Of a stretch of 64,000 nt of DNA, positions 45,546 to 57,339 are shown in pieces. The stretch is from Lineolata rhizophorae (Eukaryota > Ascomycota > Dothideomycetes > Lineolatales > Lineolataceae). Under the pieces are notes generated by a model that worked only from the letters and a program-made list of their open reading frames with translations, did no database searches and was not told the origin of the DNA. The translations under genes and the position numbers were made by a program. The stretch covers positions 1,642,003 through 1,706,002 of the forward strand of contig MU001670.1 of assembly GCA_010093515.1 (NCBI GenBank). Reading direction: 5' to 3'. Each line of letters starts with the position of its first letter. The first letter of the stretch is position 1.

Positions 45546-47116
45546 ATGGAAGACCCCTCCCCGCCTCCGTCTGACGTTGAGTCTCTTCCGGCGGGCAACG
45601 CCGACCCCGGCGACCCGCTACGTCCCGAGGTCGAAGAAGAGAACGCGACGCCTACGCCTCCGCCTGGCGCGCCTGATCAAGACATGGAAACGACCGAGCC
45701 CCTTCCAACCGCCAACGCCGAGGCTGCATCTTCGGACGAGGATGCCAGCCGCCGCAAGTCTGCTGCTGACGATGACGAGGACGCCGACCTTGGCGGCGGC
45801 GGTTCCGACGACGAGTCTGCTTTATCTGATGTCGATGAAGACCAGTTTCAGGACTTCAACCCAGAGGATGTCAATATCGAGGATCGCCCTGTGGCTATCG
45901 ATGAGACCAACGTCGCTCTCCTTGGCGTGCATAAGCGGAAGCGTGCGGCCGGCGCCCAGGCTGATGGAACCACTGGCGGCGGAGCTGGGGCGGCTGGTGA
46001 AGGGACTGGCGAAATTCGCAGGAAGAAAAAGAAAGGCGACAAGAAGGGCGAAAAGCCGAAGCGCAAGAGGCGTTTGCAAAAGGACGATGGAGATAATGAT
46101 CTTGGAGGTGGTGGTCTGGAAGGTGAGGACGGCTTTGAGGGCGGGCGTAAAAAGCGCAAGTCTAGGCTCGAGGGCGGCGGTGAGAGGCGTAGGAAGAAGG
46201 CCGCGCCTCTTGAGGACGACGAAATGTTGAGCCCCGAAGAGAGGAGGAAGAGGGCATTGGATCGCGCCATGGATGAGGCGTTGAAGAATCCAAATACGCG
46301 GAGGAGGAAGAAAGATGGCATTGTAAGCCTTTCTTCCCCTATATTTCTCTCGTACCGAAGTACAGTATGCTAACCGACTATCTTGTCATATAGGACCTCG
46401 AGGCTATGGCGGATGCAGAAATCGAAGACATGCGTGTGCGTATGACTGACGCGGCCAAAGCTGATGCCGACGCGCGCGCGGCCGGCCAACCCGCTATGCA
46501 CAAACTTAAGATGCTTCCGGAAGTCGTCACGCTACTCAACCGCAACAGCCTGCAGTCTGTGCTCGTCGATCCGGACACGAACCTTCTCGAGGCGGTCCGC
46601 TTCTTCCTCGAGCCCCTCACCGACGGCTCCCTCCCGGCCTACAACATCCAGCGCGAGCTCTTTGCCGCGCTGGCCAAATTGCCCATCTCGAAGGACGCCC
46701 TCGTCGCGAGTGGCATCGGCAAGGTTACGCTGTTCTACACCAAAAGCAACCGCCCCGAGGTGAGCATCAAGCGGCAAGCAGAGAAGCTCCTCGGCGAGTG
46801 GACTCGCCCCATCCTCAACCGCACCTCGGACTTCCGCAAGCGCAACCTGCCCTCGCAGGACGGCGGCCTCCCGCACCGCCCGCCCAAGAAGGCCATGACG
46901 GCCGCCGAGATCGCCGCCCAGCAGGCGCGCGAGCGCCTCTTGGCCAAGCCCAACATGAATAACCGTGCCAGGGTCGAGGGCGGCGTCGGAAGCTATTCTG
47001 TCGTGCCAAAGAGCAATGTCCCCGCCTACAATCCGTATGCGCGCCCGCCGGGCGCGAGGGCCGATGATCCGCTCAAGAAGCTGAGGGCTAGGCAGGCGCC
47101 GACGAAGAGGAGGTAG
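45546..47116 (+). CDS. iws1: Transcription elongation factor Iws1/Spn1
   Basis: Two exons (45546-46322, 46394-47116) give 499 residues; the intron is 71 bases in phase 0. The N-terminal half is disordered: acidic Ser/Asp/Glu stretches, then Lys/Arg blocks (RRKKKKGDKKGEKPKRKRR). The C-terminal half carries the TFIIS N-terminal-like (LW) fold: LPEVVTLLNRNSLQSVLVDPD, LEAVRFFLEPLTDGSLPAYNIQ, RELFAALAKLPI and ASGIGKVTLFYTKS followed by RQAEKLLGEW. Iws1/Spn1 binds Spt6 and elongating RNA polymerase II, linking chromatin reassembly to transcription. The basic tail after the fold is typical. Length fits filamentous-fungal homologs. Confidence 0.95.
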
Positions 47117-48090
47117 AGTGGTGTGTGCGGTCGTGGCAATGGGGGCTCAGGAAGTCGGCTGGTGCGTGGGCATGAAGAAAAAATGGTGATTAGGAAATGG
47201 CGAGAAAGCAAGGGCGATAGAAAATGGTAGCGTGTATTTTAGGTGCCATGGTGGCTTTCATTTTCCTTTCTTTCTGCTCAAAGTAGGGGCGGACGGTTCC
47301 ATCGGCGCAAAAGGGTAGTTGTTAGCAAATCGGCGGCGCAGAAGGTATGGAAAGTCGATGCGCTGCGAATGGTTGACAGCAGGGATGGATGATGGATCGG
47401 TGGATGGATACCTCCAGCCTTGGGAGTCTAGGTAGACACTCCAATGAAAACAACTCTAGCTTGAACTTCTTTACGCGTCTTAAAGCGACTGTGGTAAATT
47501 AATGGGGACGTGTCTAGCGTGGCTCAAATTCGGGAATCTAAGTAGAGGGTTCGGAACATTTCAGGACTTCTCTGCTGGATTTTATTTGGTATCAAAGTTC
47601 GTTAAGCAATCTATCTATATAGCATCAGATCTCCAGCACAAAAATACAGCACTTCACAACGTCGATTCAAGCTTCTAAGACAAAAATGCGTACATAGAAA
47701 GGAATGGTACATCCATTCCTAAAAATAAGAAGTCCGAAACAAGCGGCCAGCCCATGATGAAATCGGTCGCAATTCTCGAATCTACGGCTTCCATTTCCGC
47801 ACGTGACCTCTGCCCTCCCTTCTACCTACGTGCGTACGTGCCAAAGCTCATCCGGATACCGAATCGACCAACCGTTTTAATACGGCACCCCCTATACCAG
47901 AGAACCGGGCACAAGAGAGATATATGTACGTGGACCCCATCCGTCTACTACACGCAATGCCGCAGCAAAACACCTAAGGCAAGCACAAAGACGCCAACCG
48001 CTGCAGAACGCATAAAAGGCCGCAAGTGTGGAAAATCATAAGGGAAGAAGACCACCGCCAACTACAACACCTCCCACCCCGTTCCCCACT
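47117..48090. other. Convergent intergenic region
   Basis: About 970 bases between the 3' ends of iws1 and the minus-strand F-box gene. The left part is likely 3' untranslated region. Short frames at 47.75-48.05 kb have no recognisable features. Confidence 0.5.
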
Positions 48091-49080
48091 TCACCACACA
48101 CCCCCCACCATAGCCCTCACGACGCCCCCGTCGACCCGCGGCACGAACCCCGAGGGCAACAAGCCCTCGAACTGCCGCAGCGCCCACACGACCAGCCGGC
48201 GCGTGCCGTCCGTGCCGCTGCCGCCGCAGCGCACGTGGTCCGCCACCACGGCGGTGAGCTCGAGCGGCAGCGGCCAAGTCGCGAAGGGCGGCGGGGTGTC
48301 GTCGGCGAGGAGGAGGGTGAGCTCGGCGCAGTGGTCGCAGAGGAGGGAAGGGGGCAGGGCGTCGAGCGGGGTTAGTGATAGTGGTGGTTGGGGGTGGAGG
48401 TGGACGTTGTTGTGTATGGTGGGAGCGGCGCCGTTGGCTGTTGTGGCTGCGGCGGCGACGGCTCCGGTATTGGCGGTGGTTGCTGTGCCGTCTGCCGAAC
48501 CGTTGGTGGCAGCCGCCGCGTTCGTTGTGGTGCTATGACACGTCCCGACCGGCTCGCCCTTGCCCATCATGATGTCTACTATCCTATCCACCTTCCGCCG
48601 CCACTCCTTCCTTTCCTCCGTCGTCAATGCCGTTTCCGGCACCACTTCCCACTTCTCCACCTTCGTATCGTACTGATGCCCATTCTCATTCCCGGTTCCA
48701 TTCCTACTTCCGCTCCTCCCGCCCCCGCCCTCCTTGCCATTCTCAGCACCATTCTCGTCTCTGTGTTCATCCTCCTCCAACTGCTGCTCCTGCCCAACTT
48801 CATGCCGTCGCTTCCTCCTCATCACGCCTCCCGAAACCACGCTCGTGCGCGCTATGCGCTCCGCTAGCCGCGGGTGCACGCGCGGCAGCCAGCCGTACTC
48901 GCGCAAGTAGGCGTAGTCGGCGAAGGCGAAGCGGACTACGTCCTCGGGACGGAGGAACTGGAGGACGATGTCGATGAGCTCGGGTGGAAGGGTGTGGAGG
49001 AAGACTATCGGGGGTTGGTGGTCGGGAGAAGGAGGGTCGTGAGGGAGAAGTGCGGTAGTATCGGTGATTGTGGGCGTCAT
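48091..49080 (-). CDS. F-box-type protein with Ala/Thr/Asn-rich insert
   Basis: Single-exon frame of 329 residues. An F-box-like stretch sits near residues 27-70 (FLHTLPPELIDIVLQFLRPEDVVRFAFA), with typical LPPE and hydrophobic spacing. A Gly/Asn/Glu-rich linker and an Ala/Thr/Asn-rich low-complexity stretch (about 200-235) separate it from a C-terminal region with a CDHC zinc-like pair and RCGGSGTDGTRRLVVWALRQF. This resembles a class of fungal F-box proteins of unknown target. SCF-type ubiquitin ligase membership is inferred from the F-box alone. Its start is about 100 bases from the 3' end of the next minus-strand gene, a tight tandem arrangement. Confidence 0.8.
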   Translation of the reverse strand: MTPTITDTTALLPHDPPSPDHQPPIVFLHTLPPELIDIVLQFLRPEDVVRFAFADYAYLREYGWLPRVHPRLAERIARTSVVSGGVMRRKRRHEVGQEQQLEEDEHRDENGAENGKEGGGGRSGSRNGTGNENGHQYDTKVEKWEVVPETALTTEERKEWRRKVDRIVDIMMGKGEPVGTCHSTTTNAAAATNGSADGTATTANTGAVAAAATTANGAAPTIHNNVHLHPQPPLSLTPLDALPPSLLCDHCAELTLLLADDTPPPFATWPLPLELTAVVADHVRCGGSGTDGTRRLVVWALRQFEGLLPSGFVPRVDGGVVRAMVGGVW

Positions 49081-49180
49081 GGCGGGCGGGTTGGTGAGAC
49101 GAGTTGGATATTGTTCGCCGTGGTAGTAGTGGCGCTGCTTCCGTTAGGTCGGAAAGCTGAGTAGCGATGGCGCTGTTAGG

Positions 49181-50283
49181 CTACTCGACGTGGGGGTGCT
49201 GATGCGCTGGTAGCGAGGACGAGGCGACGGCGCCGAGCCAGCGCGTGATGGCACCCGAGAGAAAATATGTGCCGAGGCCGAGGGCAATGATGTAAAGCGC
49301 CGTGGGTGCTAGAGAGCAGGGGAGCACGTCAAGAATGTACGGGTCGAGAACTGTGTGGTTGTGAAGGTCAAGAGTCAGCCTGGGCTTCCAAAGAAAGAGC
49401 AGCCTCTAAGTGATGCACGTCACTGTGAAGGTGGATATATAATGTGCGGGTTGAGTAGGGGTTGTTTTGGGAGCTATTGGCGGTACAGTGCGGCGTACTT
49501 AAGTCAACATCCACCGGCGGCGGGTACCGCATCAACGTCTGGTTGGACGAGTAGAAGTCGGCGGCGGCATGCAGCTGGAGGAAGAGCAGGGAGACGGGCT
49601 TGGCGGTCTCGAGAGGCGGCTCTCGCTCGGGCGGCGAGTCCACGGCCGATAGCGGCACAATCGTCTGGCGCACCTCGGAGTAGTCTGCGAGCGATGTGAT
49701 GAGCTCGGGGGTTTGGAAGACGGTGGGCAGGTCGAAGGTGTCGAGCCAGAATTGGGTCGGTTGCTTTTTAGTAGTATCCGAGGCGAACGCAGCACGTGTC
49801 AGTTTCAGCCTTGGGGAAAGGGAAGGGCTTAATTGCGGGTAGAAAAGGAGCGCATTTCCAGGGAAGCAACGTGGAGAGTAGAAGCAGCGCCATGGTATGA
49901 GACATGTGCGTACGCACCGTGGCGACCCAGCACACCCGCACCTCGTAGCGGCGGCCCTCCTCCAGGCCGTCCACCACGTACCACGAGCTCTCCCCGCGCG
50001 GAGCGTCCTCGCTCGGGAAGCGGACGGGGAGCCTCAAGCGCAGGGCGGCGCTGCTGCCAGTCCTGGTGCTCTTGCTGCTGGAGCCGGCGGCGGGGGCGAG
50101 CACGTCGAGGCGGAGGTCGTCCAGGTCTGGGTGGGCGGCATGCGGGAACGGAACGGCGGCGGGCGCGGTGAAGACGGCCTTCTCGACGTTTGCGGCGGCG
50201 CCGGCGGGGTGCAGGGCGAGCAGGGAGGCGGCGGCGAGGGTGACGATGGCGAGGACGGAGGTGCGAGGAAGGAGCAGCTTCAT
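49181..50283 (-). CDS. pga1: Pga1-like ER membrane protein
   Basis: Three exons (50283-49918, 49763-49499, 49350-49181) give 266 residues with closing phases. It starts with a cleavable-type signal (hydrophobic LAIVTLAAASLLALHPAGA to about residue 31), then NVEKAVFTAP, a lumenal beta-rich domain with YEVRVCWVAT split by the first intron and QPTQFWLDTFDLP after it, and a C-terminal membrane segment (ALYIIALGLGTYFLSG) followed by a short cytosolic tail. This matches fungal homologs of Pga1, the partner of the GPI mannosyltransferase II (Gpi18) in ER glycolipid-anchor assembly. The identification rests on architecture and remembered family sequence, so it is moderate. It is divergent from alpha-tubulin. 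Confidence 0.72.
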
Positions 50284-50689
50284 GGCGATGGTGGTGTCCC
50301 AAGCGGCGAGGCCCGCGCCCAGCCGGACAATCGGCCTCCGGTATCTCGATCAATCGGTCTCTGCGGGAGGTCGGCGGCCCTGCGGTGCACTCTCATGTCG
50401 TCCGCCGGGGAGGAGGAGGAGGTGGCAGAGCTGGCGGGATACCGGACGCCGTGAAGCTGTCGGCCGCAGCCTTTTGGGGACGGGGCGGAGGGGCGGATTG
50501 GCGGGCGGGTTTCCCGATCGGGCCGAGCTCCCCTGCCCCTGCCCGCGCCAACAACAAAAACACCCGCCGCCGCCGGCGCGCCCTTGACCGCCTGCCCGTG
50601 CAACTACAACCACATACCAGCCCGTCTGTGTCCGCTCCAGTTTTGAGTCTTCCTCTCCGCATCCTTTTGCATTCAGCTACATCCCCATC
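50284..50689. promoter_or_regulatory. Divergent promoter, Pga1-like gene and alpha-tubulin
   Basis: 406 bases between opposite starts. The tubulin-proximal 120 bases are CT-rich. A CCGCCGCCG stretch lies at about 50,565-50,577. No specific site is assigned. Confidence 0.45.
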
Positions 50690-52678
50690 ATGAGAGAAGT
50701 CATCTCCCTCAACGGTATGCCATCCCCCGCCCGGACACGCCACGTCCACCCCCATCGAGCCATGGGCAAAAACGGTTCACGATGCACGAGCTGACCACTT
50801 TCCACGCGTTTAGTCGGCCAGGCCGGCTGCCAGATCGCGAATGCGTGCTGGGAGGTGAGTTCTGCTCCCGCCTGCATACGCCCTTCTACCAACAACCCGT
50901 CTTGCTTGTCCACGACTTCCTGCAGCCTAGACGCGTCGCAGATGGCTAACGGTGCATCCTTACCCTTCGCAGCTCTATTGCCTCGAGCATGGCATTCAGG
51001 TACGTTGCGTGCATTTAGTCTCTGATACTTCTTCCCTTTTTCCATCTTTTCGCCCTCTTATTGCCGGCCAACATTATTACTAATGCTATAATCATCTGCC
51101 TTATAGCCCGATGGCTACCTCACCGACGAGCGTAAGGCGGTCGAAGACGACCATGGATTCAGCACTTTTTTCTCCGAGACGGGTACGTTGCGTCCGTAGT
51201 TTCGCGCTCTTCCCTGTCGCCCCCTCCTTTTCCCGTCCTTCGGCCCATCCAGCTCGACTATTGCTCGAAACTGCTTGGCGCGATACCTTTGGACGGCCCA
51301 TGACTCGATCCGTCCCCTCTCGCCCTCCCTCGAAAACGAGAACAAATAATAAGTAAATGCAAAATAAAAACTGACGCGAGACTCCGTAAACAGGCCAGGG
51401 CAAGTATGTCCCGCGCACCATCTACTGCGATCTGGAGCCCAACGTCATCGACGAGGTGCGCACGGGCACCTACCGCTCGCTCTTCCACCCGGAGCACATG
51501 ATCACGGGCAAGGAGGACGCGTCCAACAACTATGCGCGAGGCCATTACACGGTGGGCAAGGAGCTCATCGACCAAGTTCTCGACAAGGTGCGGCGCGTGG
51601 CCGACAGCTGCAGCGGTCTGCAGGGTTTCCTCGTCTTCCACTCCTTCGGCGGCGGCACCGGCTCGGGCTTCGGCGCCCTGCTCATGGAGCGCCTGTCGGT
51701 CGACTATGGCAAGAAGAGCAAGCTCGAGTTCTGCGTGTACCCGGCGCCCCAGGTGGCCACGTCGGTGGTAGAGCCGTATAATAGTATCTTGACGACGCAC
51801 ACGACGCTCGAGCACTCGGACTGCTCCTTCATGGTGGACAACGAGGCCATCTACGACATCTGCCGGCGCAACCTGGGCATCGAGAGGCCCAACTACGAGA
51901 ACCTGAACCGGATCATCGCCCAGGTGGTCAGCTCCATCACGGCCTCGCTCCGCTTCGACGGCTCCCTCAACGTCGACCTCAACGAGTTCCAGACCAACCT
52001 AGTGCCGTACCCGCGCATCCACTTCCCGCTCGTGGCGTACGCGCCCGTCGTGTCGGCGGCCAAGGCGTCGCACGAGGCCTTCTCGGTTCAGGAGATCTCG
52101 ATGAGCTGCTTCGAGCCCAACAACCAGATGGTCAAATGCGATCCCCGCAACGGCAAGTACATGGCCACGTGCCTGCTGTACCGCGGCGACGTGGTGCCCA
52201 AGGACGCCCACGCCGCCGTCGCCACGCTCAAGACGAAGCGCACCATCCAGTTCGTCGACTGGTGCCCCACGGGTTTCAAGATCGGCATCTGCTTCCAGCC
52301 GCCCCAGTGCGTGCCCAATGGGGACTTGGCAAAGGTCAACCGCGCCGTGTATGTCCTCCATCCCTCTATTCACCTTCCTTTATTCTTCCAATTTCCTTTT
52401 TTTACTTCCCCGCGGAGATAAAGGGTTGCTAATGTAGGGCCACTAATAGCTGCATGCTCTCCAACACGACTGCCATTTCCGAGGCTTGGTCCGCACTCTC
52501 ACACAAGTTCGACCTCATGTACTCGAAGCGCGCCTTCGTGCACTGGTACGTGGGCGAGGGTATGGAAGAGGGCGAGTTCTCCGAGGCGCGCGAGGACCTC
52601 GCGGCCCTGGAGCGCGACTACGAGGAGGTGGCGGCCGACTCTCTTGGTGAGGAGGAGGGTGCCGAAGTGGAGTACTAG
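50690..52678 (+). CDS. tubA: Alpha-tubulin
   Basis: Six exons (50690-50714, 50813-50853, 50973-50999, 51107-51182, 51394-52348, 52450-52678) give 450 residues, exactly the family length. It begins [34 protein letters not shown] when spliced; the nucleotide-binding tubulin signature GGGTGSG is in exon 5, along with [18 protein letters not shown]-type blocks and [10 protein letters not shown]. The C-terminus is Glu-rich and ends in Tyr (EEEGAEVEY), the detyrosination site type of alpha-tubulins. It pairs with beta-tubulin to form microtubules. The first four exons are tiny (25, 41, 27 and 76 bases), so automatic gene finders may miss the start. Codon use is strongly C/G-ending, as expected of a highly expressed gene. 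Confidence 0.98.
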
Positions 52679-53410
52679 TGCGAGGTGGTACGTGCGGGAA
52701 TGGGAAGGAATTGGCGGAGAGGCTATGGATGTGGTGAGAGCGAGAAATGAGTATGCACGAATGGTGGTTTGTGGTTGGATGATGAGCATCCGTCCTTATT
52801 TGTTTCTTGGCTCTTCCTTTTGACGGGGCTGATCCATCATTGGTTCTGGCTGAGATACACAAGGAACGATGCTCAAGATCATTACGTTACGTACGGTCCC
52901 TGCCCCAAACCCGAATGGAAATATCTTATCCCAGAGCCGCTCATCCCCTTTTGATTGCTACTACTACTACTTACTACTATTACCACTACTACCCACTCCC
53001 CTTCACCCCTTTTATCTTCCTCCCTTTCAAATGTCCGAGATAAATTGGTAATCACCTTCATTCACTTTTTTGTAAGAGAGTCCTCTGAAGCAAATGATAC
53101 CTTTGTTTAAATCGAGAGCCGATTTGGAACTTCGCTAAGGAGATTCATCTGTTCTTCTTACCTACTACCTATGTTTCTTCATATCCCAAATTCACGCGCA
53201 TGAGGAATATGCATACTGGAAATGGAGCTAAAATAAGCGCTAAGTTTATCCACTAACGACTTAAAATCCAACGCCAGTTATGCTCCTTGCGAAAATCCTA
53301 CTTCATTGACTTTGAATTGACACATCCTCCTCCCCCCTCTCACGCCATTCACCATATCCTAGTCTTACAACCCATCCCTACCCAATCTACCACCCCCTTT
53401 ACCCCATCCC
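52679..53410. other. Convergent 3' flanks of tubulin and ctf4
   Basis: About 730 bases with no supported gene. A CTACTACTACT-rich stretch lies near 52,960-52,990. Likely the two 3' untranslated regions. Confidence 0.5.
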
Positions 53411-56400
53411 CTACTCATCCTCATCCCCCCCAACCACCCCCTCCAACGCCCTCCTCTCCGCCACTTCCTCAATCTTCCCCCTCAGCACCTCCAACCCGTA
53501 CCGCCCCGCCACCTTAGCCGCCGCCTCGACCATGCGCCCGCTATCATCGCGCATCAGCCGCACCAGCTCGAGCGCGCGCGCGCCGCGCTCCTCGCCCCCG
53601 CGACACTCGCCCGCCAGCAGCTGCAGCAGCGCCTTGTCGGCCTCGGCCGAGGCGCGGGCCAGCCCGGCGCGGGCCGCCGCCGACGACGACGCCGCGCCCG
53701 AGGCCCCGGTCAGCAAGTCGAGGAGCTGCGCGTGCTGCAGGGCGTGCAGGAGATAGGTCTGCGTGAGGGCGTGGGCGGCGGCGGCTTCGTCGGGCTGGCC
53801 GTTGGCGTCGCCGCCGTCGGCGTCCATGGCGTCGCCGTCGTCATCGTCGTCGGCGACGCCGCCGGCCTTCCGCTTGGTGGCGGCGCCGCCGGCCGGCCGA
53901 GGCGGCGGCTGCAGCGGCAAGGCGAAGTCGAACTCGGAGAGCAGGGGCCGCGGGAAGGAGGGGTTGGCGTCGCCGCCTTTGAGGATGATGCAGTGGAAGC
54001 GGCGTTGGGCGACGGCGACGGGCCAGTAGGACTCGGATTTGCGGCCCGAGGCGAGGCGCGCGAGGTGCGCGGTCGAGAGGAGGGGCACCCAGCGGGCTTG
54101 CGACGGGGTGCGCCAGTGCAGTAGGGTGGAGAGGGTGCCGGTAGTGTCGTAGATGTAGGGGTCCTGCGTTTTTGAGGAGTCATGGTTAGTCTCGAGTCGG
54201 AAAAGAATGGGTTTGCTTTCTTGGGGACGAAGCATCGTGAACTGGATAGGCTAAGGCTTACCCCTTCGTCGGAGAAAAACACGCTCTGCAGATTGCCCCC
54301 CGGTCCTAGCGCCACCACGTCCTCGTTCTGGCACACCTCGTCCCTAGCCACGTCTTCGATGGAGTACGTTAGCGTGGAGCGGCCGTCGGCGCCCACGGGC
54401 CCGTTGCCCACGGTGAGCACGTAGTCACGCCAGGCGGCGCACGTCACAGCCGGCGCGCTCTTCTGGCGATACACGCGCACGGGGAATCCGAAGAGCGTGT
54501 AGACGCGCACGTAGTTGGCCGAGGTCACGACGACGACGTACGAGTCGGACAGGGCGATGGCGACGGCTGACTCGCCCGGCGGCAGCTCGGTGCGCCAGTC
54601 GGCGCGCGCTGTCCACGTCTCGTGCGGGCGGTAGTACAGCATCGCGGGACGGGAAGACGCACCACCATCGCCGCTACCGCCGCCGATCATCGACGGCGGG
54701 CACGCAAACAAGCAGCCATGTTCCGTCAGGCAAGCCTTGTCGTACAGGAATGGGTCCGTGAAGTGGAAGTCGCGATGGAAGCTGCGGTCGTAGAACTCGA
54801 CCGTGACGCTGTGGTGCGAGTCCTGGTCCACGGTCCACACGGCGCCCACCAGATTTACGCAGAGGTACCGCCGGTTGCCGCGCCAGGGCGTGCTGCCGGG
54901 CTGGAAGGCCGGGTGCATCCGGGGCTGCCAGGCGGGCCCGGCAGGGGCCCGCCTCTTGTAGGCGTGCCCGTTAGCGTAGCCGTCCTCGTCCAGGTAGGCG
55001 GCTGCGGCGCTCCGCTTGTGCCCTGCGGCGCCGGCTCCGCCCTCGTCGTCTTCGATGAAGCCATCGAGGTCGGACCCTTCCTCGTCGTCGAGACCGAGGA
55101 TCTCATCGAGCGAGTCTGGCGTGCGAGCACGACGGGTAGCCCCCTGTTGGCGCCGCGCTTCTTTCCCGTGAACCCCGTTGGTTAGTTCCTGGCGGCCGCG
55201 CACCGCATTGCCTGGGGCCTCTGCAAATGGGTCATGGATAAACGGTGCAGCGACGAGCGTCTTCTCGAGCAATGAAGAGACATCAGCAGGGACGAAGTCG
55301 GTATGAATGAAGAGCTCGCCGTCGTTATTGGTGTAGGACAGGATGTTCTCCGTCGGATGCCAGGCCATGGCGAGGATAGTGGCGCGCACGTCGTCATGCG
55401 TCTTGAGGACGGCTTGCGTTTTGGTGTCCCAAAGGACGAGTTTGCGGTCTGCGCTAGCCGATGCGAGAAGCGCACCGTTGGGTGACCATGCCGCCGCTGT
55501 GACGTCGGCCGTGTGGCCGTTGCGAAATGCGCGCTGACGCTCCCAGTCATTCGTAGAGACCACCTGGATATCTATCTTCCTTGTCAGCCCTTGCCTTCCA
55601 AGGCGAACAAGGAAATCGGCCTTTACATACCCCTCGTTGGCGTAGGAGCGGCGATGGCTCGGCCGTCTGGATGCCAAATGACTCTCGAACTAGGTTCTGC
55701 ATCTGTCTCAAGACCTTTAATGAGCCCGTCCACTTTGCGCACTAGCAGCGGCTCCTCGGTAGTAAGGGAGTAGATATAGATGATGCCGTCCGTGCAAGAC
55801 ACAGCCAGGTATGTGCCGCCAACGTCGAATGATACGTGCTTGACAGGCTTCGTCTGCTCCTTCAGGTGCAAGACACGCTCCATATCGTCGGTGTTAACAA
55901 CCTTAACGGTCAGTTCGCTATTACAACTTGATTAGCTATGCCCATATACCCCTAAGGTAGAGAAGAGGCATGGCATACTCGCTAGCAACCGCAGCCCACA
56001 GCCCGTCAGGAGAGAGAGCAATGTCTCGGACTGGTAGCGTACATCGGACAAGGATGCCATCGAGGGAGTTGGTATGCAATGAATACTTGCAGACGGTACC
56101 ATCCTCGGAGCCTGCTAAGAAGAAGTCGTTCTAGAAGCCGGCTGATCAGCTCTCCAGCTCAAAAACCTCTAACTAGTAGCAGGAAATCCATACGGTAGCA
56201 ACAACGGCGGTGTTAGATTCCTGGCAGTCGTCAATGTTTGTGGGCTCCGCATCGGAGCCGGTCTCGAAGACGCGGATGGCATTGTTTAGGCCGACGGTGA
56301 TGAGCTTCCTGCCGTTGGGCGTGTAGCTAAGAAACGTGGGTCCGGGCGCGTCTTTTCAGACGTTATATTAGCATCTTCTTCCAGTATCAGTATCGCCAAT

Positions 56401-56452
56401 TGAACTAGGACTTACGGGCCGGCCGACCTCGTAGACGCTGCTGAAGAGGCAT
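53411..56452 (-). CDS. ctf4: Ctf4/SepB/Mcl1 replication-fork hub protein
   Basis: Six exons (56452-56416, 56351-56194, 56130-55979, 55917-55631, 55571-54262, 54163-53411) give 898 residues. The N-terminal ~330 residues are a WD40 propeller (LITVGLNNAIRVFETG, FLAGSEDGTVCKYS, SCTDGIIYIYSL, ASASADRKLVLWD, SYTNNDGELFIH). After an acidic linker with DEILGLDDEEGSD comes the SepB-type trimerisation domain, opened by HPAFQPGSTPWRGNRRYLC and GAVWTVDQD and including EFYDRSFHRDFHF. Ctf4 trimers tie the CMG helicase to DNA polymerase alpha and support sister-chromatid cohesion. The C-terminal region is helical with an Asp-rich loop. It shares a 391-base promoter with chz1. Confidence 0.95.
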
Positions 56453-56843
56453 TGCGGTGTTGGTGGTGGTGATGCCGTCTGCGAGGAAGCGTGAACGCAA
56501 TGGCGGCGGTGCTCTGCGGAAGTCGAAGACGCGTCGCGACGCGAGACGCGCGAAATACCCCGGCAAAGTGGTCCGGTCGGCGGGGCATGGTTGGCCGGCG
56601 CCGACGCGGAGCCCGGATTTACTCTGTTGCCGGTCGCACTTGCCGCCCCCAGCTGGTGGTGGGACCCGGGTATTTGTTTGCGCCTGGCCAGTCCGCATCT
56701 ACGCACGCTTCTCTTCCCTTTCCCACTGCACCATTCAGAGAAAGGCGCCTTACTCTTCACTTTTCATTAGCTGAGAGCGCCGGGAGAGTCCCCTATCTGA
56801 CCTGCTATCCCAATCTTTTACATTCTATCTCCCGCGCCTTAAG
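56453..56843. promoter_or_regulatory. Divergent promoter of ctf4 and chz1
   Basis: 391 bases between two starts, both encoding chromatin/replication proteins. MCB-like ACGCGT words expected for S-phase genes appear only as the partial forms ACGCGTC (near 56,528) and GACGCG; these may relate to cell-cycle control but are weak evidence. Confidence 0.4.
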
Positions 56844-57339
56844 ATGAGTGATCAAAACGTGTCCGCGACAAACCCCGCCGGCGCCGAGGCAGCTGGCGCG
56901 CCGCCGGTCGAGAGCAAAGGCAAGGGCAAGGCCATCGACATGCCTATGGAGGAGGATGACGATGAGAGCTCTTCGGAAGAGTCTGGCAATGAAGAGGTAA
57001 GCCTGCGCTGTCGCGCCATCTAGCCTTCAGCAGCTCGTGTTTACTAACGCGACCTTGCCGCAGCAGGGTGGTGAAGGTAAGAGTATCACCATCGATCGAA
57101 ATCGTCATCTACTGCGCATGCGGCGGTTGAGCTGATCGGTATTGTCTGCTGCCGTAGCGGAAGGTGATGACGACGACAACATGGAAGAGATCGACACGGA
57201 TAACATCATCATGGACGGCCGTCGCACGCGCGGGCGCAACATCGACTTCGCGAAAGCCGCTGAGGACGCCGGCGATATCGATGATGACGAGGACGATGAC
57301 GAGGACTTCATCGCCGAGGACGATGTCATGAAGGACTGA
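56844..57339 (+). CDS. chz1: Histone H2A.Z-H2B chaperone Chz1
   Basis: Three exons, 56844-56996, a micro-exon ending at 57076, and 57158-57339, give about 114 residues. The CHZ motif lies in the last third (NIIMDGRRTRGRNIDFAKAA), flanked by long Asp/Glu runs on both sides. Chz1 delivers H2A.Z-H2B dimers to the SWR1 remodeller. The micro-exon is 10 bases if the second of two adjacent CAG acceptors (57061-57066) is used, or 13 bases if the first is used; both keep the frame and differ by a single Gln. The whole protein is intrinsically disordered, as in yeast. Confidence 0.9.
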
